Part shown: piece by piece, positions 15,201-27,200 of the stretch
Layout of the letters: each line of letters begins with the position of its first letter
How positions within the stretch are numbered: the first letter of the stretch is position 1
NCBI GenBank assembly: GCA_016648135.1
Contig: JADDOH010023066.1
Span: 118,529-182,528 of the forward strand
From: Agrypnia vestita
Lineage: Eukaryota > Arthropoda > Insecta > Trichoptera > Phryganeidae
Direction of reading: 5' to 3'
DNA: 64,000 nucleotides
Made by a program: the position numbers and the translations under genes
The notes under the pieces: generated by a model
What the model was told of the DNA's origin: nothing
The model's input: only the letters and a program-made list of their open reading frames with translations
Database searches by the model: none

Positions 15201-18200
15201 TTGTTTTAATATGAATGTGTATTTTATTTTATTGAATCTTTATGAACTGGAATATGAAGCTTTTTTCATGATGTTTTTTTGTACTGAATGATTAATATAT
15301 TTATTTTTACTGTATAATTTACTTAATCTTTTATGGTCGAATGGTCCAATGATTCAACCCAGTATTTAACCCTTTACAGTTTGTTGAGTCGAATCACAGT
15401 GTAAATGAAAAATGCTTTTTACATAATTTCACTCCTTTTTGTGTAGAAAAAAAGATTCTTCATATTTGCTGGACAGAATAAGAAGGAAACAAAGCACACC
15501 CAAAATGTACTGAGTTTTATACAGGGTGTACCAGAGATAGCAGCAGAAACATGGCAGGTAGATTCCTGACTATGTTATGAGTCTAAAATGTTCAAGCAAC
15601 CATGGCCTAATATCAATAGTTATGGAGATATGCAATATCAAAGTTTGCATTTTTTTTTAAAAATATTTCTTACTTATTTTTTGCAAAAAGTTGAACTTTC
15701 ATTACAGTATCTTATGTCGATTATGAAAAATTCATTCGCTCTAATACAAGTCGAATAAAATGATAAAAATCTAAGCAAAAATTGAAAAAAGTCATTTTTA
15801 CAAGGTTTTTTTATCATTTTATGTAAGTTATATTGAAGCAAATAAATTTTTCATAATCGATATGAGTTTCTGTAATGATAGTTCAACTTTTTGTAAAAAA
15901 TAAGTCAGAGATATTTTTAAAAAAAATGCAAGCTTTCATATTGCATATCTCCTTAACTATTGATATTAGGTCGTGGTTGCTTGAACATTTTAGACTCATA
16001 ACATAGTCAGGGATCTACCTGCCAAGTTTCTGCTGCTAGCTCTGGTACACCCTGTATAAATTTGTAATACATATTTGATTGTGAGAATTCATCAATTCAT
16101 CAAATATGTACTTCTCATGCAGAAATTCATAAAGTAGTGTTTGAATTATTGAAATGGGTGTAAAACATTATAGGGCGGGACTACCTTATATCAACTTGAT
16201 AATGTGCCTGTACATTTGTTACGGTACGAGTCTGACCATTGTTTTGTTTTGTAGGCTGCAAGGAATACTGCAAAAGCTACCATCTCTGATCTGGAGTACC
16301 AGTGTGAACAACTCAAACAGGAGAAGACCGCCATCCAGTCGGAGATACAGTCTCTCCAGGAGACCAATAATGACTTGCAGCTGCAGGTATGCGCATTCAA
16401 ATCTTTACTTTTAGTTAAGAGATGATTTCTGTTTCCAAAATTGTTGATGAACTTTTTGAAGACAGTTTTATTATTTTAGCTGTATCTATTAATCGACTAA
16501 TGATGTTGTTTTATTTACCAGTGCCAATGCCTCACGGAGGAGAAGCGCACTTCGCAGGCCACGCTGGCCGAGGCGCAAAGAGCTACCCTGGCCGCGGAGC
16601 AGAAGCACCGAGAGAGCCAGGCTCGGCTCACTGTAGAAATCACCGAACGAGAAAAAGATGTAAGTTGAAATGTTGTCATTCTTTACTGAGTATTTTTCCA
16701 AAATATCTTATACATGCAAATCTAACAGTGAATTTAGTAGCAAAAACTCGGAGGAGTCTTCTTCATTCAATTTTGAATAGAAAATATATGTTAAACTTTG
16801 GGTGAAATGTGAACAGTCAAGGAGATAAGAGACATAAGAGACAAAAGTTTGCATTCTTTTTTGTATTTCTGACTTATCTTTTGTAAAATGTTAGACTATC
16901 ATGAAAGTAATTTATATTGTCGCGGGTTGTGGCTGTGGAAGGCAAATGAAAACACTAAAAAAATCATTTTTTTTATTTATTATGCAATGCACTGGACATG
17001 AATTAAATAGAAATACCGTTCTTAATTTTAGTCACAAAATGTTTCCAGAATATTTCACAAACTTATTATTGCACTGTTTCTTAATTCGCACTAATTAACG
17101 CTGTTTCTATCGCTTAGATAACTTTCTGGTTCACATTCAATATTCACACATAGAAAAATTTCTCACCTCGGTAGGAACTTCCTTCATTTATTATCGCTGG
17201 AATTTTACACTGGTCACACTGCGCTGTGCTCCGTTGCTAATATCGCATTGGTTAAATGTTATGAATCTGACTCCGTGTTGCGTGACGTCCTTGTATTTAT
17301 AGGTAACATCGCCTTCTAGATCCTTCGACAACCATCAAGTTGTCTCGCGAGACCCGTGGAATTTTCCAGAGATTACGAGAGGCTTGTGGAGCATTCTAGA
17401 CGGTTCCAAAGTTTTGTGGTAGAGCGTCCCAGAATGTTGTGGAATGTTCAAGAGAATTCAATCGTGTTGTTGTCCTCGAGAGGCTCTGACAGTGCGCAAT
17501 TGTCTCATTACAATATTGAATGTTAAAAATTTGTTCAAGATAAATAAAATGATTTAAACCGTTTAGAAATTTGAACCAGTTTTTTTGTAGCTGTGGAGTT
17601 TTTAAATTCACTTCCATGGCTTTTAAGTTAGAGTTTGTAATTATATTTGAACTAATTATATTTTGCAAAAATACTACCTGTAAAGTGTAATGCGAAAGTG
17701 TGACATCTCTTTTTTAAAATATTTTCTTTTTATTAAAATCGTCTGGTATTTTTTGTCAGTATTTTGGCCAAATGAGCATAGATCAAAAACGTTTATAGGG
17801 TTTAACATTTACTCATGTAAATTTTGTGTTATTCTGTTTTCTGGATTGTGTGAGCGTTTTTGTGTCTCAAGATCGTTGCAGATTATTTTAAACGGAGGAA
17901 TCAAATTATGTCGGCGTTGTATTAAGTAATCATTATTGTTTGTATAAGAGTGGTCAATAAAAAATGTATTACATTATAGAGAGTGGGTTTGCAGACCATA
18001 ACTACTATGGATCATGTGTAGGAGGATGTTTATGTGAGGTGTATTTTTCTTATATGACATCATTTGTCCAGCCATTTGTTTCGTTTGACAGGCTTGATGT
18101 CTGGTCAATAAAGTAAGTATTGTAGAAACACTTGTTATAAAATAGTTTTTTCTGTAAAAGTATTTTTTTAAATTATTTTTCTACAGTAATTAGCATGATT

Positions 18201-21200
18201 GATTTGTTATGATCTGTATTTCAATGTTAAAATGCCACAGTATATCAATAACTGTTTCTTGTTTATGATAGCAAATAGTGTATTGTGAAAAATTACAGTA
18301 ATTTAATAAAACACGATTTGGTATACACCATTAAATATTTATTTTTTTATTCAATATGAATAAACACCTTTACAAGTTTCGGGAACGATGTTCCCTTCCT
18401 CAGGAAGATAAAACGTATACTAAATTAAGTGATCAGTATATAGTTAAGTAGGGGGTGGAGAGTAGGCGGAGTAAATGGATGTGGTGGAGGGGTTGTTAGG
18501 GAATAATTAAGGGATTGTCAATGTTGGTTTTATTTTATTTTATTTATAACTAGCTGTGTCCGCGTGGCTTCGCACGCATAGATTTTTAGTACACTGTTTG
18601 GATCGTCATCGAACTTTCGCGAACCTTCTAGACCATTCTCCTTCCAGAATTTTCAAGAAATTTATCGAATAACCTTCTAGACACACCGACATATTCCGCC
18701 ACTCCTTATGGAACTTTATAGAACTTTCGGGAATTTTCTAGAACCTTCTCCTTCCAGAACTTTCTAGAGCAGGAAAGGAACCTTCTAGACTCACTGACAC
18801 AGTCGGCGCGGCTATTTTGAAACAATCTGAAACATTTGCGGCCTTCCCATTACAAAACAATGTGCTAGAAAGCACATTTTTGTCACCCACTCCCACCCAA
18901 GCACAGCCACCCTCACCAAACTTGCATATTTTCGATGAAACACCAAGGGCTATCCACCACCATAACCACCTGTGGGTGGCTGGTTGTGGAGAAAACTTGG
19001 CGGGTAGGGAAACACGGGTTTCTTTTTATATATATATTATATATTGATTGGAAAAATGTTAAGAATAGGGTTGTTTGGGAATTGAATTGAAAAAACCCAA
19101 CGTTGACAATCCCTTAATTATTCCCTAACAATCCCCCCCCCACTTCTATTTACTCCGCCTACTCTCCACCCCCTAGTTTATTTTATGTCTATATAATGAT
19201 CATTTAATTTAGTATACATGGTATCCTCCCGAGGAAGGGAACTTCTTTCCCGAAACTTGTACAGGTATTTATTCATATTGAATAAAGAAAATAAATATTT
19301 AGTGGTGTACACCAAGTCGTGTTTCATTTAATTATTAAATATGTCACCACAAATTTATAAATCTTTCATTCAAGAAAAATTACAATTTATTAAAAATTTT
19401 ATATATTTATCTGAAGTCTTATTACATAATTGTATATATCAGAGATTTTGCGTACAGTTTATTTATGAGTATGAGTATTTATTTATGAGTAGCTTGTTGG
19501 TCTTGTGGTTAGGACACTCGCCTCGTGATCTAAAGGTTGCGGGTTCGAACCTCACTCCAGACTAGCAAGTTAGTCCTATTTTCATAGCACAAGCATTTAG
19601 CTTAGTTTGAAAATAGTAAGAATATTGATGTGACACGTATTCCGTGTTCGCATCTCTATTTTAAAAAAAAAAAAAAATATGCTCTTTCTTTAAAAATTCT
19701 CTCGTAAAATGTTTTAAGAAAACACTGCTTGTTCTACAAAACTGGTTTTACGATTTGTCAATACCATCTCATGTCCATTACACTTTAAAAGTAATAACCA
19801 CACTTCATGGTACATAAAGCATGGTATTGCCTAATTGAGTAGTGATTAACCCATTACAGCATAGCGTCCGATAAATCGGACGCAAGTAAATTTAATATAT
19901 TTGGTAGAAAAAATAAATAATTTGGTAGTTTCTTTCTTTTGAACGATAGTTCAATATTTTTTTTATATTGGGAACCCCATTTGAAACGGTTAATTTGGGG
20001 GGGGGGGGCGGGGGGGTGGGGGAGGAGGGGGGAGGAAACAGCGGGGGGGGGGGGGGGATCGGGTGTGGGGGGTAAGGGCGGGTGGGGGTGTGTTTGTGGG
20101 TGATTTTAGTGATGTTTGTTTTTTTTGATTAAATACCATATTTGCTAGTTATTGGTCAATTTTCGAAAAGGAGGGCGGATCTATGGTCGGGCTTGTTTAG
20201 AAAAATGTGTGGCTTATTTTGTTTTTCTTGTAATACTTACGATAAAAAAATTTAAAAATGTATAATATTTGATGAAATAATGTGTAACTATGTAAAAATA
20301 AGCTTTATTTTATGTCAAAATTGTTACTTTACTTCTTATGTGTGTGATTTTGATGCCGTCCGATATATCGGACGTTATGCATAGCGGGCTCTAAGGTTTG
20401 GTGTTTGATAAAATAATAAAAGACAACTTTTACAGCTTGAAGGTGCACGAAATTTTATCGGCTTTAGAATGCGAAGATGGCAATGATACCGCGGTGAACC
20501 TTATTTACGTTGAGCCGCTTATTGAACGGAGTGGTCAGGCTACGGATGAGAACAGTGACAAACCTGACGATGAACATGATGCCAACCTAAACCATTTGGG
20601 ACGCACATTGATTCAAAGTAGATGTAATCTACAACGATTACAAGCAAAGCGAGATGATGCTATCTATGCCGTCAGTATCTTCAGGTATCCAATCATCAAA
20701 TACTGAAATTTTGCAGGCACCTTCATCGAGTGATGAAAGTGATGATGAAGATAATGAACCACTTTCTTCTCTAAAAGCGCGTAATAATCCACCAAAAAAG
20801 TCTTAGGCTAAAAATAAAAGAACAATATTATGGAAAAAACAATTACCTAACTTCACATGCCCAGAATACAGCACACAACCAACATCAGAAGAAAGTCAAA
20901 ATTGTCAAGACCCCTTAGATTATTTCAAGCTCTTTTTTCACAAAGATTTAGTAAGACACATTGTAGACCACACAAATCTTTAAGCGGGTCAGAAAAATAA
21001 GACTTTGATGATTACAGAAGATGAAATTTACGTTATTTTCGGTGTTATGTTATTGTCGGGCTATGCCAAGTTACCAAATAAAAGACTGTATTTTTTTAGA
21101 GATGTGCCGAAAGTTCTTGCAGGAAATATAAGATATAACAGATTTGAAGCGATACTCCAATCTTTACACCTGAATGATAATACATTATTATCAGCTTCTT

Positions 21201-24200
21201 CTGACAGGCTGTATAAGTTGCATCTACTGCTAGATAGTCTGGGTGAATCTTTCCGAAAACACTATGGATTAGATGAGTATTATAGCGTCGACGAAAGTAT
21301 GATCCCATACTATGGAAAACATTACGCCAAACAATTTATTAGAGGAAAGCCGATAAGATTTGGCTTCAAAAATTAGGCTATGTGTGCCAGCACTGGTTAT
21401 ATGGTGGCTTTTAGCGTGTATACAGGGAAAACTGCAGAAAAGAAAGATTTCGGATTAGGCGGGGATGTAGTTCTCACTCTAATAGAGCTCGGAAAGTTAC
21501 CAGCCAAAGTGGCATAAAAATATGCTTTGACAACTTTTTCACATCTTTGTCATCGAGACATCTGCGAGAGTAAGGCTACTATGCAACTGGCACAATACGG
21601 GCCAACCGTGTTGAGAACTGTCCGCCAAAAGTTAGCGGACAGTTTTCTAGCCCTAAAGAAGTGTATGGTTCCGTTGTGCATAGCGTCCGATATATCGGAC
21701 GGGTCATAAAATCATAACTATGTATATATGCTCTGTTTTTTACTAACTGGATCTTTTTTATGACCCCAACTGTCCATTATTTAACATAACAATTAGATTT
21801 AGTACTAAAGCAAACTTTATGCAGTAATGGGTTAATAACATCTTCCAAGAACAGTTAACAACTGTTAGCATAAATTTAATGGCATTTTCCTCGTTTTTGT
21901 GATTGGACATTTATTTTGACGGTGTGATGACTATAATTAAGTGTGAGACCCAAAGTCTGGGGTGAAAGTGTGTCAAGACTACATCTATCGAATACAAACG
22001 AGGCACCTGGTGATGTCATGGGATGTCCACATTCGAGGATGTGATGCTATGCCGAGTTACTGGAAAGGAAGAAGGATGTTGTGGGTATCCCATTTACATT
22101 ATTTTACAAATGTTTATTTAAATTGTAATAACATTATAACAATTGATTGTGTTCACCACATAGCTTTATTTTAAACAATCACCGAATACTAATTGAGATA
22201 TTTTTTTCATGAAACAAATGATGTGTGCAAGGATAAGAATGTGTGACAAATTTTTATTAAATAATCCTTCCTTCCTAAAATACAGTCCTGATGTCGGCCC
22301 AACCCGTGCACAATTACGTAACACTGCGCTCACTCAATATATCACTCATTATATGGTGGTTGTGAAATTGTGTGATGCAGGCTTCCCTCATCATTGTTAA
22401 TTCTTTTGAGATTTTTGTCATGATGGAATGAATAGATTTTTTTTGTTGATGCAGTGAAATCTGTCCTCAGGTTTTCACGGCCTTGCAGAATCTTCTGTGT
22501 GTAGTTTTCTGGGATATTCTGCCGTGTATATCTGACCTTTTTGACCGACGTTTCGGATCCCATTGCAGGGTCCATCATCCACATCAGCCCTGATGCTGGA
22601 CTCTGCAATCGGATCCGAAACGTCGGCAGAGAGGTAACTTATACACGGAAAAATATCCCAGAAAACTACACACAGAAGACAGTGAAATGTATTAGTTTCA
22701 TATTGTTCCGGAGAGGGGGCGGTTTGCTAAGAAACCGGTCTGCATCAAAAGATAAAGCACCAGTGGGTTACAGAGTAGGAGGCAGCGACCGTCATCGGTC
22801 ACGTTATAGTACCTGAAATATTTTCTGTAGATTCACTGTAGTAGGTAAGTAGGTTTGGATATTACTCAAATGTAATAGTTTATATTATTATATAAATTAT
22901 GACATTTGAGTTTGGGAAATTTTTGCAGGTAATATTATTATTAAGATGTGTGCAAAATTTGAACAAAATCGGCATAATAGTTTTTGAGATATTTTCTCCA
23001 ACAGTCTGAAAAAGAGAGTTTTGAGAAAAACGCAAAAGAATAACGAAATCCATTTGAAAACTCAACTAGCTTGCAAGCTTCAAAATTTTGGTGAAGAAAA
23101 AATGATTTTTTGATACCTTTAATTCAAAAATTCTTATAGTTTAATACTTAAGGCTCAAATTCAGAGTCAATACATAGATGATTTGTGGCATTTAGATGCA
23201 AAACCACCACTATCCATATGGAGCCCATACGGATAGTAGCGATTTTGCATCTATACGCCACATTTAAAGTTTAAGGTACTTCTTGAAAGTGTTATTTTGT
23301 ACTGATAATTACGTTTTTAAGGCGTACCTTAACCTTTTAATCATCTAAGTATTGATTCTGAATTCGAGCTTAAATGTATGTAAAACTATAAAGTTGATGT
23401 TGCATATTTATATTGAAAGCATGAGATATTTATTTCATTAGATGGGTATGAAAAAGAAAACAAAAAAATATATATTTGTGAAAACCTGATTTTTCCCAAA
23501 AATCTTTCCTCCTAATGTGCACATAATATTTTATGGCCGTTGTAATGTGAGCATGTTTTACCCGCCGTGACACTTTAAGGCAGAACTTGCAATGTTGATG
23601 TTGTCAGCCGTTACAGCACCCATCTGTGATTCACCAAATTCCCATTCACAAAAATCTATCAAAATATGAGTCACTGCATTTCTTGACCTCTCTCGCCTGT
23701 GTGCCAGGGTCGAATTGCAACATGCAAAGTATTTTATTGTTTTCTAAATTAGTCAAATATATTCTTTTATCACAATATCTTAACAATCACCAAACTGCCT
23801 ACACCTAGAGATGGAGATACAAAGATAAGTTTTTTTAATTAAACTAACTTTTTGCATTTTTTATGAGTCTCGCCAATCATCGCAAATTTCCATAGTTGTT
23901 GAGACTGTTTATTTCTTTGCCCATCTATTTTATAAAGCGCTAACATTTATAAGTGTGTATGTCAACATGTCATCCATGTACCATATTGAAATTACCAAAG
24001 CTCTTGTGGAAGGCGAATCACTGCAATTTTTATTCAGATTGCAATTACGAATAATACTTATAATAAATCATGTAATTTATAAGTAAAATTACTACCATAT
24101 ACAGGGTATAACAGAGCTAGTCCACAATACTTAAATGGTAGATTTCTGCCTAAATTATGGGTTGAAAATGTTCAGGCAACAATGTACTATCATTAATCAT

Positions 24201-27200
24201 TGTATAGATCAACGACTTTTTTTTTTTTTCAAAATTTCTGATAATTTTTTGTAAAATGTTGGACTGTCAGTACAATAACTTTATGAAATAGTAAAAATTC
24301 ATTCGCTTTGATACAAGTCAATAATATGACAAAAACCTTATTAAAAGATATTTTTCAAAATTTCTACAAGGTTTTTAATAATTTTATATTATTTGCAAAT
24401 GAAGTGGACTAGCTTGGTTACACCCTATAATTGTCACAAGTTCACCACAGTAAGGTTCAAATAAAATGCAACAATTAAATTTTTATTATACTGTCATCGA
24501 TACAATCAGAGACAAATCTAAAAAAGCATTTAGTGTGTCACCGGTCAAAATACCATCACCACATGACACATTCAATATTTAATATTTGTTTTCATATTAT
24601 TGATGATTTTGAAATTTTTTATGAAGGCATCTATTTTATAAAACGTTTATATTTATGGATACATGGTATCTACGGTTAAGCTGTTTTATAAAATTATTTT
24701 TAAACTTGGCATATTATCACACTCAAATGAAGTAAGATTATTATTTTTTATCTTGACTTTAAAAAATTCTCAATAGGCGATTGCATATAGAATTTCAATT
24801 GAGATACAATGTGTATAATATAATATTTTGTTTAATAAAAATAAAGTAATAAATATCTTGAATTCGATCCTGTTTTATACTGTATTTCCCTGCACAAACC
24901 AAGCCTACTTAACATGACATAATATCACCATATAGAGTAGGTATATGTATTTAATATGTATATCAAGAATGTTTTATCTGCTTGTATTTGTGAATCTTTT
25001 GTTTAGTTGTGGATTTCATTTGATGTGTATGTGACCTTTGCCTGTGTGCGTGCCGTCAGTGTACACATGTGTCATCACCGTGCACATGTGTGAGTAGGGT
25101 GACCAGTGTTTCGGAAAGCAAAATGACTTTTATTAAACCTTATGACGTATTAATAAGTTTCGCATTATTGTTCCTACACATTTTTGTTTGTATATTTTCA
25201 AATAACATTTCAAAAAGTAATTAAAAATTTTCTTTTCTATTAAGACTATCTTTCACTTCATCCAAATATGCGTTAGTATTTTTTTTAGGTTTGTTATGTT
25301 GTGCAGGTTTTCAAATTTGCTACAAGTCTTTAGATTGATTACAGAATTTTTAATAGCAGCTTCAAAAATACAATCTAAAATAATAGTTGCTGCATTATTA
25401 TGTATTTTTCAAATTTTAACTTTAATTGATTTTATTAATTTATAACATTTAGTCATATATAACTATACAGAGTTATTTGAAAACATTTCTGTCTTGATTA
25501 TGAGTCGAAAATGTTCAAGCAGTTATGCCCTAATATCTGTAGTTATGGAGTTATGCAATATCAAAGTTTGCATTTTTTTTTCAATATTTCTGACATCTTT
25601 TCTATAAAACATTGAACTATTATTACAGTAACATACATATATCAATTACGAAAAATTCATTTGTTTCAATACAAGTTAAATAAAATGATAAAATCCCTGT
25701 AGAAATTCCAATTGGAATTCGAAGGTTTTTATTATTTTATTTGACTTGTATTAAAGAAAATGAATTTTTCTTATGCAATATAAGTTACTGTAATGATAGT
25801 CCAACGTTTTACAAAAAAATAAGTCAGAAATATTGAAAAAAAAATGTAATCTTTGAACTCTCATATCTCCATAACTATTGATTGTTTGAACATTTTCGAT
25901 TCATAATCAAGGCAGGAATATAATGTTGCGAGGTTATTAATGTTTTCCAAATAGCCCTGTATATGTTATTTTATATCACACTGAACCTATTATTTCAACC
26001 GTAAAAATAAATTTGATAAATTAACAAAAATCGTTTTTAGTTCAAGAAACTTCATGTTCATATTTAGATTAGAAATAACCTGTTCATAATGATAGGGAAA
26101 TAACTGTATTTGTCTTAATTTCCGAAATAAATTAAAAATTATACTGTACACTTCCATGTGAATCGACAGAAAATTTCTGGGACGCAGACAACTGACAATA
26201 TAGGTTTTAAAATAAACTGTATATTTTTTTCAAATTTTAAAATGAGTGCCAAAAGTAAAACAAACTGATAAAGGTTATATGTAATTCAAAAAAAAAATTT
26301 CAGCTCCACAAGATATTGTGTTTTGCTTTTACGTTACATTTATTATATTATTTAATTATAGGCCTTCAAAGTGGAATGTCAAGAAGACAAAAGTGAGCAT
26401 TTTCTACACCTTCTGTTTAAATGCGGATTTTTTTGAGTCAACATCGGATGTTTTTTTATTGCAGAGGCATTAAAAAACTTGTAGAACGTTGGCAAGAAGT
26501 TGTAAATAATATAGGAAAATACATTGCTGACTACATTGTTTATTTTTTGTTGAACATTGTCCTTTTCATTTGTGAAAAAGGATACACTTCATGTTAACAC
26601 CAAATACATTTATTTTATGCATTACGTACAGACAGTAATATAAGGAAATTATCATAAAAGTGTTGTCATAAACTCGAATTACTTAAATCTATGCAAGTGA
26701 TGGCGACAATCTCAATTGAATCGGTGATTGCTAGTAATTTGTTTGATGTGGTCAACTTTACTTGCATCTGGACTTTTCTTACAAAAAGAGTGTACATATT
26801 ATGGTCACCCTGTGGGGAGTGAGTGGTGTTGTATGGAGAGAGATGGCTTAATGACTAATTTCATATGTCCAGTTATTGTTTTGAGTCTTCAGTGGACAGT
26901 CAGTGATAGAAGTGCATCAATTTATAATAATAATTCTGGTTGATTTATCACTGTCATTGATTGAAGTTTGTTCTCCTTCCGTTTTATTTGTGTCAGTGTA
27001 TTTAGGTGCTTTTTATTAATTGTTTTGATATTTTCAAATTTGTTTTAGAAAAATTACTTTAATATTATAAGACTTAACTCGATTTTTGATATTATACTTT
27101 TAATTTTGTATTTTAAAATGCAAAAATGTACATATTTATTAAATGTACAGATTTATTTTGCCACAAGATGAATTTAGTTTATTATTAAACATATTAAACT

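Larger units (their letters stand above)
19850..21831 (+). mobile_element. piggyBac-like element, non-autonomous relic
   Basis: TTAA target duplications at 19846-19849 and 21832-21835 flank inverted ends cccattacagcata and the complement of tatgcagtaatggg. The length is 1982 bp, shorter than an intact element. The transposase is interrupted by several stops and lacks its C-terminal part. Three copies of an 18-bp palindrome and a G-rich tract lie inside. Confidence 0.9.

Noticed and set aside
19487..19560. Nuclear tRNA gene
   Set aside because: A and B boxes are good, but no acceptor stem closes, and the downstream body and poly(A) are shared with another copy, so it is a SINE.
20398..20706. 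Intact host gene at the start of the piggyBac element
   Set aside because: The acidic segment matches piggyBac transposase N-termini, lies between the element's ends, and is followed by stops.
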